From the NCBI GenBank assembly GCA_030762935.1, contig CM060897.1, positions 107,226,176 through 107,290,175 of the forward strand: a stretch of 64,000 bases of DNA, written 5' to 3'. The DNA is from Hymenopus coronatus. Taxonomy: Eukaryota; Arthropoda; Insecta; Mantodea; Hymenopodidae. Under the pieces are notes generated by a model that did no database searches, was not told where the DNA came from, and was given only the letters and a program-made list of their open reading frames with translations. The position numbers were made by a program, and so were the translations under genes. Within the stretch, counting starts at the first letter, position 1; every line of letters starts with the position of its first letter. This document shows, piece by piece, positions 26,617-39,625 of this stretch.

Positions 26617-27027
26617 CTACAAATTGTATGCTGAACAGCAAATAAAACAGTAGATATTTAATAATAGCAAAGAATTCACTGTAATGAAAACAATTGCACT
26701 CCATGCAAAGATACTGCACAGTTGTAAAATTACTGCTTGAGGAGTACGATAATCGTAGAAGTGTTTCTTAACTTTTTCTATCTCTCCTAGGGATGTAATT
26801 ATTACATTTATTAGTTCAGGCAGAGTTGGTATAAAAAGGCTAATACCAGCAATTATCATTTCTGCTGCATCAGTTCTAACTTTAATGGTACTGAACCATA
26901 GTATGAAGACTGCCAAAACTATACCAATAAAAATTGCAAAGATGAAGTAAATTTCATAAACTGTAAGAAAACCAGTGCATTCTAGTGACGTAATAAATGT
27001 GATGAATTGTTTAAATAATATCATCAA
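26617..27027 (-). CDS. Uncharacterised small membrane-protein-like ORF
   Basis: This uninterrupted 136-codon frame begins with two Met codons at its right end. I do not recognise the protein. Hydropathy by eye gives a membrane span at about residues 24-46 (YEIYFIFAIFIGIVLAVFIL), a second at about 58-84 with a Pro-Glu (LPELINVIITSL), a charged loop with EIEKVKKHFYDYR at about 87-99, and a third at about 102-128. The alternation of polar loops and hydrophobic spans is more protein-like than other long frames here. The DNA TTTTCTTACAG just before codon 24 would make a good splice acceptor, so it could equally be a terminal exon starting at VYEIYFIF. No TATA box, partner exon or poly(A) signal was identified. 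Alternatives are a fossil receptor or transporter exon, or a chance frame in AT-rich DNA. Confidence 0.35.
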   Translation of the reverse strand: MMILFKQFITFITSLECTGFLTVYEIYFIFAIFIGIVLAVFILWFSTIKVRTDAAEMIIAGISLFIPTLPELINVIITSLGEIEKVKKHFYDYRTPQAVILQLCSIFAWSAIVFITVNSLLLLNIYCFICCSAYNL

Positions 27028-29340
27028 CCTCGGAAAATATTAGAATAATGATTGTTTCTCTCCAAGTTAAAAGTAAATACAAATTGCAGCTCAGAAAAAC
27101 GAGAGTAATTAATTTTTTCTTTCTTTCTTTCTTTCCTTTTCTTTCTGCCACTTTATCTGTAATTTATCCATATTTTTCTTTCTGTGTAATCTTCTAAATT
27201 TTAGATGATATCATTTTCTATTTTTACAAATTAGATTAAATGATACATGTCCACAAAAGGAGCTACAAAATACCTGACAACATAGCTCTTAAGAAGCAAA
27301 TATGTTCATATATAGCTTCCAAACATAAACACACTTTGGAAACATTGTTAAAAAATATTATACTTTTATTTGCCCAGTAATTTTTAAATAAAAAGAAGTG
27401 TGCTACTTGTAATTATAGAATTTATTTTATTTGTTTACTATTTTTCTTTTACGCTAAGAAATTTAAATATACAAGGTTGCCTACTGAAATTGGCCCTGGC
27501 CACTCTTTCGGTACATAATAAATGTATTAAAGTATTCATTATATTAATTTTCTTCTTTTCTCTTTGCTGTCCACTTCTTTTTAATGTTAAATAATTTTTC
27601 ACAATCCTACTCTCCTTTATGAATATTCTGTTAAATAGTGTTCTCTTATCCCTTTTAAACTTCAACTTGATGAATTCATTTCTCCAGTTTTCAGTTCCTT
27701 TAAACAATAACAGTTCCTGTATATTCAAAGGTTTCTTTTCCTCCGCATAATGAACATTCCTCATAAGTAAAGTCTTCTCTTTCATATTTTAACTTCCATA
27801 CACTTGGTCTTGTCTATGCTCATTTTCATCTTAACATAAAATTCAGTGATGTCTTCCCAGTTAAATTACTTAACTCTACATCCTCAAAATGTCTTCCTCC
27901 TTCCAAAAGCGTTAATCCATTACTCTCTAAAATATTTTTATACTACTCAGCCACCCCTTAGTTAAATATGATTCTTGATATATTAATCATTACTTTACTA
28001 GCCTATCCTTCAGTTTTAAAATCCTATGCCAATATTTCAAAAGTCTCCCCATAATCAAACATTATAGAAGTGCATTAAAAATACACTTCCATAAAAATAG
28101 GTTATTAAATGTGTAACTAATTTCTATAAATAAAATAAATATATGCTGCTTTTGTTTAGGGATCATAGCTTCAATATTATTAGAACTAAAAGAGATAGAG
28201 ACCACTATGTTTTTCATTACCTGAGTAAGACAGCTTCAAAAAGCTTAAAAAAAAAAAAAAATTGACTCAACTCTATCATAAAAGTGTATTATTTTCTTAA
28301 TATTTTTTGTAATAACTGTAAATATTTCCATAAATTTCCATTCATTATTGTTCATATAACAACATTTAAAGTTCTATATTTTTTATTCATGATGAACTGA
28401 AAGGTGCAGTTGATATGACAGGAACTGAGAGCAGGAAATTACAACCAAAGGCTTACACTTCTTTCCACACTCCCCATTACAGAAAATTTCATAAGAATTC
28501 TTGAAATTGTAAGCTAAATTATAGCTAAAAACTTGAATATGCAGCATTTTTGTGTAATTGAGTGTATGTGAGGTTTTTATGCGAGAGAAAGAGAGAGATT
28601 GGGAGAAGAAGGGATGGTATGTTATGCCAACAGCTCTTTTTATGTGCATTTTGCAAACACATTTACCATTCCGTCAGTAGATGGTCTCATCTGTGATACA
28701 AAAAAACTATCCAGTTTTAAGTTGATATCAGTATCTGCATTTTTTCATATATATCTTTTTTATTCCAACTATTTATTTGTGAAGTAATTTTCATATAGAA
28801 GATTGGTACTGGAATAAAAATTTAAGAAAAAACAAATAAGCATTGGAATCTAAAAAATGCAAGATAAAGCTGTTAACAAATTGTCAACCTTCTAGAATTT
28901 TGTAAGACATTCAGGTTTTTTTTTTCTCCCCCCCCCCCACATGTAGCCTATAAACACAACTCACAAACCAATTTTCATTTGCAAACCTTACTGTATTATG
29001 CCTTTCTCTGAGACTGAGGATCAATATCAAGAAAATGTTACAATGGTGTTAGGTGCTTCTGATCATAAAGCAGACAGAGAAATAAATGAAAGTCGGTTCC
29101 CCGATAACCGAAGAAAAACATACTTCCCATGCACAGCATGTTGCAAAGAGCCACATAAGATTTGCCAACTAGGAAAAACAAGTACAAAGTACTAATAAAG
29201 TTTCCCTCAAATATGCATTTTTGGTTCAGAAAGCCAAAACTCGCATTAATGTCCAAGAAAAAAGACAAAGCATGACGGTGAGGTTAAATGTTGCTCAGCA
29301 CTTTATTCATCCCTATAGAGTAATTGAGAAAAATGATGAG
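27028..29340. other. AT-rich DNA with short simple tracts
   Basis: It holds a CTTT tract at about 27,117-27,140, an A run at about 28,247-28,260 and a C run at 28,929-28,939 after a T run. A cysteine-rich ORF at 28,998-29,195 is discussed among the rejected items. No gene is called. Confidence 0.5.
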
Positions 29341-29360
29341 TATATATATATATATATATA
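29341..29360. repeat. (TA)10 microsatellite
   Basis: Ten TA units preceded by GATGAG and followed by GGGAAACATC. Confidence 0.95.
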
Positions 29361-32300
29361 GGGAAACATCATTTACAATTTGAGTGAGTGAGAAGTGTGA
29401 TTGAAAAATAACAAAATAATTGTTTTTATCAAAATCATTGGCTCAACTAATTCAGAAACTGGAAACATTTACATGTTAAAAGTTTCTCTTTCCATGATGT
29501 ACAGAAGAAAACAATTAATTTAATTCTTCTGATGTCTTTGATGAATGGTTAATGTTTTAAACTTTTGAAGAAATTGTTGACAACTTGGAGAACTTCTATA
29601 GAAACCTATGTTTCAAATAAATGATTCTTTATCTTCTGAAATAAATGATTTCCTGGAAATTGTACAATTTAATTACTTTAAAGTAAAGATTGATTACTGT
29701 CTTGATGTTGATGTAAATTGCAGTGCAGTATCTGGCAAGTCTAGAATGGCTGTGCTCTCTTGTAAATTTGCCATTTCCTCAGACATTATTAAGGTTTGTC
29801 AGCATTTAGAAAAAAGATAATGCCTCAGACATTTCATTAAAAATATATTTTACACCTTAAAAAGGTCTTCCAAGAACAACTGTGCATGCTGCTGCATTTA
29901 AATGTGTTTTCGTTGTGAACAAGAAGAGTAAATATATTTCATGGCGCATGTGAGAAGGAAATACTCTGTTAAATTACCATTTGAATTTCAGAAACTGGTT
30001 GCAAGTTTAGCTAACTTGTAACAATTTTACAAAGCCTAAGAAAACCATCAGAATATATGTCTAGCACAACCAGGAAAAATTACTGAAGCTAGCCCAAATA
30101 GCAAGTTTCTGCAACTTTTATTATTTTTCCCTCCAGTTTTTTATTCTTCTATAAATTGATTCTGATTAAATCTGAAATGAAAAATAAGGATAATCTTATT
30201 TCCTGCAGAACTAGACAAAAGGTAAATGCCAAATAAAAAAATGGAAGTATAGTTCCAATTTTCCAATTAACTGGAGCAGATGAATGTGTGTGCTGGGAAG
30301 TTGATAAAGTTTCAAGAGCAATATCAGTTGCAGTGCAATTGAAACTTTAGTTTTCTCAGATTTTATTAACAGAGAGAGACTGGTCCATATACTGCACATG
30401 TTTCAGCAAATTTTGAGACTTCACACTTTGATCTCTGCTGCAGAGATTTTTAAAGCTTGAAGCAAATGATAGTGCATAAGCAGTTATGACAATTGCTTTA
30501 AAAAATACATGTCTACATAACATTGCAATCTGTAGATCTAATTATGAGAATAGACTCTATGCCCAAACTCTATGATGTAGATCATGTCAATTAAATTCAA
30601 TACTGACCGCATTTTCTATAGCTTCTGTACTTTCTGCACCTTCAAGTAGATACTAGTATCTTTAAATTATTATCATAAATTGGTTGATTTTCTCCCTCTA
30701 TGCCATTAAAAATGTCAGAATATAAGTTCAGCATCAATTTTTTGTAATTTACCGACTTTTAAATAGTTATATTGTATTGCAAGAAAGAATAGAAAATGTC
30801 TTTATCCTATCTAAAATGTAGCTCTTAATGTTGTTACAATGTCATTTTCTAATACAATATCTATAATCTTTGAACTTTGCACATGTCCTTTCACCTCACA
30901 TTTGTCAGATGCTTTAATTACCTTCATTTTCACAATGAATACATTAAGTTTTTAATGCATTACTTAAAGTTTATTTAGTGAAACATGCACAATGCTCTCA
31001 TCAACTTTTTTTTATTTGCAGTCAAGTTCCCACTTCTTGTTTTTAAAATGAAAGACTTAATTGGTAATATATAGCCTGTCTCACCCTTAAAAGTTAATGA
31101 GTCAGATGGGATATCTCTGTCTCTAATGCTAGCATCGTCCTTTTCTACTCTTGTGCTGTTGCCAAGTGCTAATGATATGTTGTAAATAATGGGTTGTTAC
31201 AATTTTCAGCTTTGAACACATCCTTTGAAAAAAAAAATTCTCTATCAGATTACATAATTTTTAGAGCCCTTTAGATTCCTGTGAGTCCAAATTTATAAAG
31301 AAAGATGTTTTCCAGTAAGAGTTTGATATTTGCTGCTTCTATGCCTATCATGTAGTAACTAATAAGCTAAAGGTCATAAAGCAACAATATTTTTTTCTTA
31401 GCTAGAGTAAGCTAGTAACTGTATAGTTTGAGTTCTCTATCTTTAATAAGATGAGCATTATGATTTTTTTAAATCAGAGTTTTACAGAAAATTCTACACC
31501 CTTAGAGTTGACAAATGGGCAGTAGGAAATTTTTTTGTTTTTGGAATTACAACAGGGACCAAGCAAGAGAAAATATAGACAAGGGTTGGAAAAAGTGTTT
31601 AAAACAAACCGGAATCCTGTAACTTCTAGCACTCATGTTCTATAACAATAAATATTATCTATCCATTCAGCTCACAGTCAACAGGTAGCAAGCAGATAGC
31701 ATGCTAAGATAAAAATTTGTTAGTATTTATAGCATGTGAAACACTATGAAGTGTTAGTATAGGTTATTTATTTTGTATTTTACATATTTATAATTATGGA
31801 AGGAGAAACTTGGAAGAGATAAAATGTTTGTAAACTAAGAAGAAACACAAACTTATGTTTAGAAATAGTAGGTATAAGGTAAAAACAAAATAAATGAAAG
31901 AGCCTGTAAGAATGCCATTAAATAGAAATCAAAAAGAGTTAGGAAAACAGAAACATGCTAGTTTAGAGCAAATACCTTATAACAATGGAATAGTACAAGA
32001 CATAGTGTGGCATATTATTTATTCTTTGCTGTTTTAAAATTTCTACCCATCTGAATGTAATTTTGTCAAAAGCAAACAATGATGATGCTCTTAAAATATT
32101 TAAATTTCTATTATTTGTATCTCCGTATTTTGTATTTTTTATGCCTGGAAAACCATATTTTGAAGTACTAAAACCATAAGAGGAGATGTGCAGGCGAAAA
32201 ATAAATGTCTTATTCTAGCCTTAAATAGCAGTGCAGATTTTGCTCTATTTGCACAAGATGATATTGAAATGGTAGAGCAATCGTAGCTGAGCATCCGAGT

Positions 32301-32415
32301 TCTAATATACATGTGGCAACAGTGCACTCCATTCTAAATAACTCTCTTCTAAGGTTGAGAGGAGCTTTAGAAGTACTTCTGCTCTATGCATTATTCAATA
32401 ACAGTATTAATTGTG
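29361..32415. other. AT-rich DNA, no gene seen
   Basis: The 70-codon ORF at 29,608-29,820 (+) and other small frames lack recognised motifs. No shared repeat family was seen. Confidence 0.5.
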
Positions 32416-32796
32416 AAACTTAATTTCCCTGTCACAACAAGAAGCAAATCATTCTTAAAATATGCTGGATCTCTTATTCCAGTCAAGCTGATATTTATCT
32501 GTATTAACACTTTGACCGCTGAGTATCTGTGCAAGACCTTTCCTAAACTACTGGCCAGTTTTAGGATATTTCACATTTTAATTTCAAAAAATGTTTTACA
32601 CAGAATGGAAACTTAATTTCACGAAGAAGCAAATCATGCTTAAAATGTGCTGGATCTCTTATTCCAGTCAAGCAGACATCTATCTGTATTATCATTTTGA
32701 CTGCTTTGTGTTTGTGTATGACCCCTACCTAAACTGCTGGCCAATTATAGGATATTTCATATTTTAATTTCAAAAAATGTTTTACACAGAATGGAA
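32416..32796. repeat. Two-copy ~186-bp tandem duplication
   Basis: Copy 1 (32,416-32,610) and copy 2 (32,609-32,796) share long exact blocks: TGCTGGATCTCTTATTCCAG (32,463 and 32,648), a 19-base TTTTAATTTCAAAAAATGT and ACACAGAATGGAA. They differ by one small indel near the start and scattered substitutions. The duplication lies about 225 bp beyond the stop of the minus-strand piggyBac fragment at 33.0 kb, so it may be part of that element's 3' non-coding region. Confidence 0.88.
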
Positions 32797-33021
32797 CAAG
32801 TTTCACATGGGATTAAAGCTTGAACAACTTTCCTCTTTCAAATGGTATATAAACATTTTATGTTTACTATGTAATTTACTTCAACAATGAAAAACAATAA
32901 TATAGGAAAACAGGGGAGGAAAAAAGTTGAACCAAAGGCTGTAAATGTGAATTGTAAATTTTAACAAAATGTATTATTTATTAATTTTTTTTACTGATTC
33001 TGACTTTACAAGACCATACAG

Positions 33022-33270
33022 TCACACTTTGTAGCACTTTTCAGTATGAAATATTTTGAAACAAGGGTTAGCACAAAGTGCTATTTTGCATTCACTGCAG
33101 TGATAACTGGTATCTTTTACCTTTCCTGTTTCTGAATCCTTTTTGAATGAGCAGACTTTGCATGTCTTCTGTAGACGTTTCTTGCCTGGCACTGATGGAA
33201 TTTTTATTAGAAAATGTTTTCCAGTTGAAAGTCTTAAAAGTTACCCTCCTGATGCACTAGAAGTTTCATG
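33022..33270 (-). pseudogene. piggyBac-type transposase, C-terminal zinc-binding domain
   Basis: Reading the minus strand from about 33,250, one open frame gives RLSTGKHFLIKIPSVPGKKR, then TCKVCSFKKDSETGK, then YHCSECKIALCANPCFKIFH and a TGA stop at 33,022-33,024. The spacing CxxC...CxxC...C...CF-I-HT is the classic C-terminal cross-brace zinc domain of piggyBac (PGBD) transposases, and the preceding HFL---PS----KR segment is also typical. Upstream, the minus strand (33,270-33,540) has stops and I could not place the DDD core with confidence. The domain itself is well preserved, including all visible Cys and His ligands, so this copy is younger than the one at 10.3 kb or is merely a truncated piece of a better copy. 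Confidence 0.82.
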
Positions 33271-33867
33271 AATTATTGCCAGATCCTCACACAAGCTGTT
33301 TCATGAACTCTTTAACAGTTGGTTAAACAGAATTGTAACACTCAAAATACACATTAGAAAAATGTGAATTGTTAATTCTCTTCAACATATCACTGAGCAA
33401 TGATCTGTGCCCCATACAAAATTTTCTGATCCTAAAGATCAACTCCAAATTGCAGAAAAAGACATGTATTGGAGAGCACAGGCTATTTGCTTTCTTCTTG
33501 ATCAAATTTGTGCACAAGTGTACTCTAGTGTCATGTGTTGCTAACTAAAACAATGCAGGAAAAAGCTCACATTGGTAGAAGCCCATCAATTGACAACTAT
33601 TGTAGCTAAATGCATGGAAATCAGATTCTGTGAATTGATGAGAACCATAATGTTTTAAAGTTCCCAAAACCCATCTTTTGATGGGATTAGCAGCAAAATG
33701 TTAAAATAATAATTTAGAAAGTCTAAGAAACCTTCTCTGATTAAATAGATGCCCCAATGTTAAGTTGTTTATATATGAATGTTTTTCTCCATTTTGGAGA
33801 GACAGTGGTTTACTGTCAAATGAGCTGCAGGTCCACTGAGTTGATAATTATTCCACATTTATTCTTA
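33271..33867. other. Probable decayed remainder of a piggyBac element
   Basis: HETSSASGG is readable just upstream of the zinc domain (about 33,250-33,276, minus strand) after a frame break. Beyond that the frames are closed and no core motif is certain. Confidence 0.35.
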
Positions 33868-33975
33868 TGGAAGCTAACAGAAATCCCAGGAGGAAAACTT
33901 AACAGCTTTATTCTAACTGATATTCAAACTCACACCCTAAGATATGAAAGCAGATAATATGCTATCCCTGTATAA
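33868..33975 (-). mobile_element. SINE-B-like fragment, weak
   Basis: The blocks CCCAGGAGGAAAACTTAACAGC, then GATATTCAAACTCACACCCT, then GAAAGCAGATAATATGCTATCCC follow the order of SINE-B in minus orientation (GGAAAACC, reversed B box, GGCAGATATGCTA). No block is long, so this is tentative. Confidence 0.35.
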
Positions 33976-36181
33976 CATAGAAAGGTATAAAGCTTTCAAC
34001 ATCCTACCCTATCATATTATATCTATTCTTACTCTTCCATCATGAATTAATAAATTACTGACAAAGAATTGATATGCTTGTTTAATAAGCAGGAGGAAAC
34101 TATAGCAAAAAATAAAGAAACATTGACATTAATGCTTTCAGTATGCCAATGGAAAACTAAAGCGCACTAGTGCAATGACTTTTTTCATCAATTAGGGTAT
34201 TCCAGATTGTGAGCATATATTATAGTTAATGAGGAATAGCTGTACTTTGACATTTAACTCAATACTTTTTCAGTTCAAAGGTGAGAGGTAACAACAGTGA
34301 ATGGATGTGGGCATGTGTATGTATCCTTATCCAGCACCTTCCTGCTGCATAGAAAATCAAAAAGAATTTTATTATTTTGAAATATCTAAAATTAGTTATG
34401 TACTTAAAGAGATACATATTTTTATGCAATTTTGGGGATTGTATGAAAGTTGTAAGCCAAGAAAAAGACAAGAACAACAAGAATAAAAGTGCTCCTAGGA
34501 ATTACGAATGTATTTGAATAGCTGTTTTGCTTAGTTCCTTGATTTGTACTGCTTATCAAATATTATATAGAAATAGAAAATGTATAAGTATTTGTGCAGA
34601 ACCAAAAATTGTATGAAAACTTTGAGAAGAAAATATGTGTTATGTTTACAGCAGCAAGAAATATTAAGAGCATGAGAAGGTATTGAATGATGAGCATTAT
34701 TTGGGTATGTTATACAGGCTCCAAAATCACAACTAGTTATCAAAATGTTACAATTAAAGTTTCAAAGTGTACTTTTTTCCCTTCTTATATAAGGAATATA
34801 ATTGTAAGAAATACAATTAGTGGAGCAGAAAAAAACGTTTGAGGAAGGAAGGGAAGAAAGAATTGAAGACAAATATTAAGTTTGGTTTCCATTGCAAAAT
34901 GGTGCTGTATTGCATGTATTTTATATTTCTTGTAATTCAGACAAAAAATGGAGAAATTAACATAACAAAATGTTCACAAATTGGAAATTAAAAATTGAAG
35001 GAAGCCACTGCCCACTAGGTGATATAGATGTGGCCTAACTGCCCATCTACTCTAGATGGCACTGGCAGCAACATATCCAATACAATTAAAAAATTAGAAA
35101 ATGAGCTAAAACAAACTTATATAATTGATATAATATTTGGGGCCGTGTGTATGAATGTGACAAAGAAAACTGCAAAAGAAGGTCTTACTTTGTTTGTTTA
35201 GCAAGTACACTGCCATTTCCCCCACTAAAGGTGGAAAGCTGAACCTTCTCACCTTGATTGTCAAGGTGATATAATAGATAATTACAATGAAAAATAAAAG
35301 AATATAAAAAACTACAGTCTCTTATTACAGGTATTAAATAAATAAAAAATTGAGATGGATTTTCAGTTTTTATTATTGTATTTAAGCTCTGATTTTTCTT
35401 TTTGAATACAATGAGTGCATTTACACAAGTACTGAAGATGTTATAAAAGTAGAGGTAGAAAAAAAAATAAACATTCAGTTCTGAGGATGGAGCCATTCCA
35501 AAAAAAAACAAAAAAAACAACCGAAGTCCAGTTACACAGTAACATTCCAAAATAACAGTCCTGCAACTTTCCACTAACACACTTTATTTTTATAACTAGT
35601 TTCAAAAGTAATGTTCTGATATTGAGAGTACATATGTTGCATTACAATATAACAGTTGCAAATACATGTATAGAAGATTTTTAAACCATCTGTAGAGAAT
35701 TAATGCTCACTAGAAATCATCCAGCCAATCAGGTTTAATCGCTATTAATTTCTTGCATGCACATGTAAAAAGCAATCACTCAAGATTCTTCATTAACGTT
35801 TGAAGAAGGCAACATAAGAGAGTTATTTCAGTGATGATGGGCATGAATTCCTATAACATGAGTTAAGTGATCAGTAAGTGCTGGGTGATCAATAGGGATT
35901 GCATCATGGGGACAGATAGCAGGACAGAATCAAAATTAGCGCAGCATGGTATATAGTTGTGATGTGACAATGCAATGTATACATAGCGTTACTAATAGAA
36001 GGAAAGTGGGGCAGTGGTTGCATGGTAGACTGTGATGTTTTCTCTAGCAATGGAGGGTGATTTGAGGTTGGGTGGGTGGTAAACATAAATACCACTGATT
36101 TTTGGGAACTAACAATTTTAATATTAATGTGCATTCAATTGTTGTGCAACAAGTCATCAGCATCATTATCTGTTTCATTTT
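33976..36181. other. AT-rich DNA, no gene seen
   Basis: A 131-codon minus ORF at 35,185-35,580 is dominated by Phe/Leu/Tyr from an A-rich + strand and is not supported. A short less AT-rich piece at about 35,003-35,062 matches nothing else here. Confidence 0.45.
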
Positions 36182-36470
36182 CTCTCAAGATACATAATTA
36201 CAATACACGACAACATACATTCGTAATGCCTCAAATGTGAATTGTCTCCGATTGGCACATAAACAAGCTTTATATTGTGAAAAACTTTGCTCCACATCAC
36301 AAGATGTGATTGGAGCAAAATGGAAATAGGGCACATCGTTGACTATTAGGTAAGATACTTTATCAGCAATTATTTCCATAGCAACACCTCGTAGGGCATT
36401 TCGTATTTCACACACTATTGAAAATCTGACATTTTTATCCAAACTCTTGTTTTCATTTTCTTTTTCACAC
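36182..36470 (-). pseudogene. hAT-type transposase C-terminal fragment
   Basis: The open frame ends with APITSCDVEQSFSQYKACL, then NRRQFTFEALRMYVVVYCN. hAT-like transposases and domesticated relatives in arthropods have a closely similar C-terminal block (AP--S-DVERSFS-YK---DNRR-F--ENL---VV-CN), the dimerisation region. The 85-codon frame has no internal stop. Further upstream on the minus strand (36,540-36,600) a short IYDNKIYLETLKYLKP piece, separated by stops, may belong to the same protein. No catalytic region or terminal repeat was found, so it is a 5'-truncated relic distinct from the hAT copy at 55 kb, which has a different C-terminal block. Confidence 0.65.
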
Positions 36471-39400
36471 GGTCTAAAAACAAGTTGTCGCGGGTCTCAG
36501 ATTAAAATTTCTTGCACAAAATTTCAGGGCTTGAGGTATTTCAATGTTTCCAAATATATCTTATTGTCGTAGATATATATACAAAGTTCTGTATGAACTG
36601 CAAATGTTCATGCAAGCCATTGGAAGCAAGAGATTTTACAACCTTGATTGAAGAATACATTATCATCAAAGACATTAATTACCTGTAAAATAGTGTAGTA
36701 ATATACAGCATAGTATACTGCTGCATCGAGCCCGACACGTCAATATAGGTTGTTTACATGCAGAGCGTGCAGTTGCCAATGTAGATCGATCTCTATTCGG
36801 TAGGTATGCAACTGGTATCCGCATGTGTCTACTATCGGCTGCCAAGATGCTATCCCTAGTGATCAGCATAGAACAGAACAGATTTCACAACTCATAGCCA
36901 GCCATGCTGTCCGAGTAGGTGACAGCACATCCGCAGTAAATGTATACGGTTTACCAAGTATATTTTTAAGCTTCTCTAAAATGTATGGATTTGTTTTGAA
37001 CAGTTTCTCTTATAATTAACACTGTATTGTATCAACTAATTAACATGTGCAAGAGTTCAGCTCACACTGAAGGCTCGCACTTCACTTTTAGCCGCTTAAG
37101 AACCTGAAACCTGCTCTGCTCTTCGCTGATCTAATATAAGTATCTCGATACATATAACACTGTATTTTTTTAGTATGGCAAATGTAGGATGCGAATGAGA
37201 GAGGAAAGTAAGCAAGCCTCATCTTGTGACTTGTCAATATTCATATGGAATGAATAATTTAATTTAAAGCAAAATAACCCACAGTCAATCATATTACAGA
37301 GGACCAAATGTATCTTGCTGATATGGCTGTGCATAAATATAAATACTCATGAATGTGCTAGAATGATTTTTTGGAATGGTAATTTTTGGAACTGGAAAGT
37401 TAGAATAATTACTAAAATATAACCATTTTTCTCACCTCTATATAAAAAATAACTTTATTGTATTCTTCAGAAAACACTGTCTTCATTTTGCTAGCAGCTA
37501 AGTTCTGTCAGATGGCATAAATATGCTGAATTAGAGATCTGGCCTTCTGTCCTGTAAACATCTTCCTTCCTTACTTTTCCAAATCCTTCACAAAATACCT
37601 TTTACCGGGAAAATAACAGTTTGGTACATTCTTTGTTACAGATAAACAGTAGGCATTAGAATTTGTGCATCCATAGTCTGCTGCTATTACTTCCACCTCA
37701 GCACTCAGCACCTGAAGTATTAAGCCCATCCACAATGATAGTTAAGTGTAAGAATAATGTAAACTTGGAAGCTAGATGTTATGTATTGTAATGGAACCAT
37801 TCACTATGAATCGTATAAAAAAAAATAAACATTGAATTACAATAAGCTTAGAAGAAAGCAGCCAATCAGAGAACAATTCTCATCAGGTTATCATTCTGCA
37901 TCTCGCATCAGATTTTCCATCTCCATGTGTTAATTCATTAACACAATTTAATTGTAAGATCACAGGTCGGGAATTACTGGAAAGTATAAAATTGCAGCAA
38001 ATTGTGATGTTTAGTGATGCTTTTTTGGTGAATTTAACATCCTTTAAGTGAGTATGTAACTAGCACTTTTTTATTTTTATATGTGCAACATAAACTGGTT
38101 TGTTGATGGTCGCCTTATAGGTTGCCATGTTAGATCAACTACAAAATATTTCTTGCAATTGGCTGCTGCTTAAGTTTGCACTTGTTGATGTGAATGACAG
38201 CATATTGCATTAAGGTTATGTCTAATTTTACATTGTTATGTCAACACTTAATTTTCATTGTGAATGGCCATAGTAAAAGTTAGATTTAATCACTATTCAC
38301 CATTTGACAAGCAACCTTATTGAGACTTTCATTGTTGCCGATACAATGCAGTTTTGTATTACAGAAATAAAACATTTAGCATATCAATTCACTTGGCACT
38401 TAAAATTGGTATGGGTTCTCTCTATACACCAGATAGTAGCAGTATTCAAATGTTAGTGTGTTATTGTACACCACTTAAGTCCTTTAGTGCACAGATCTTT
38501 AGGAACAATATATCAATGAGTGGAGGAATTTTGAAAACAGGAAAATTGACAATTGCAATATCAATTTTGGAAACATTTCACATTCTTATGTGAGTGCGGC
38601 TAAGAAGCAATGAATCTTTACAGAATGAATTGCCATGATTACTTTCCCCCCACTTTAGCCACGAAGAATTTCTTTATTTCTGCAAATCTGCGTTTACATG
38701 CCTCAAATTTCTATTTTTCTTAATGTGTAAGAATTCACTTTATTTTATTTACTGATTGATAGAAGCATATTGCAGCTGATATAATAGTTATTTAATGGTT
38801 GTATTTTGCAAACTATTTGAACATTATCTTAAATACTGTGATGTAATTATTGTGCTCATATAGAGATTTTAGAGTAATATACGAATATTAAATAGTGAAG
38901 TGAATTGCTTAAAACATTACTATTATTATCTTTACCATCATCATCATCATTAGGCATATAAGTGATTTTTGTAAGACATAAGGTCCGAAAAGAGAAAAAC
39001 TTATTGGGGATAAGGGGATTGCATCTATAAGTACTGTTAATCACAGATTAAAATTAAATTTACTAACATATCATAATGGGAAACTGATTCCTTTATAATT
39101 GAAACAATTGGGTCTACAGTTGACAGTGATATTATTGGTACCATAACAATAAAAGAAATCTCTTCAGAAAATTGAAAATATGCAAATTGCAAACATTAAT
39201 TTTAAAATTGGCTTATTTAATTGGTTGTTTAACTAATATAAGGACCTTTTCCCCTCATTTTACATCCAGGTTATAAATATTCTATAAAAGATAATTTTAT
39301 GAAGGGTGTATTGGAAGGAACATTTTAATATTTAAATTTGTATACTTCTGTTTTGGTGAAGTACATTTAAACAAAAAGCCAATGCATTATAGTATTTTCA

Positions 39401-39625
39401 TGTTGCTTGAAGAATAGTAATACTCTTGACAGGCTTAATGCCTTATGAGTGTCTGTTTATTCTTGCATATAATAAAATTGTAATCAAAATGTTGTTGATA
39501 AATAATTCTTTGATGAATAATTGACACTAAATTATATAATGGGCCACTCATAAACCACAAATTGGATTTTCAAAATTGTATGTATGTGATAACAAGGATG
39601 GTTGTACAAATTGTTATGAAACTTT
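36471..39625. other. Mostly AT-rich DNA with a less AT-rich island
   Basis: Bases 36,720-36,960 are richer in C and G, with CG dinucleotides such as CGAGCCCGACACG, unlike the neighbouring DNA. It could be the 5' region of the hAT relic or an unrelated insertion. The rest is AT-rich with an ATC repeat at about 38,937-38,950 and no gene. Confidence 0.45.

Noticed and set aside
28998..29195. Cys-rich ORF (FPCTACCKEPHKICQLGKTS) suggesting a piggyBac-type zinc domain
   Set aside because: The Cys spacing fits only partly, and the following CxxC and CF--YH part cannot be found in any frame, unlike at 10.8 and 33.0 kb.
35185..35580. 131-codon minus-strand ORF
   Set aside because: Its content is dominated by Phe, Leu, Tyr and Asn expected from A/T runs, with no motif. 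It is most likely chance.
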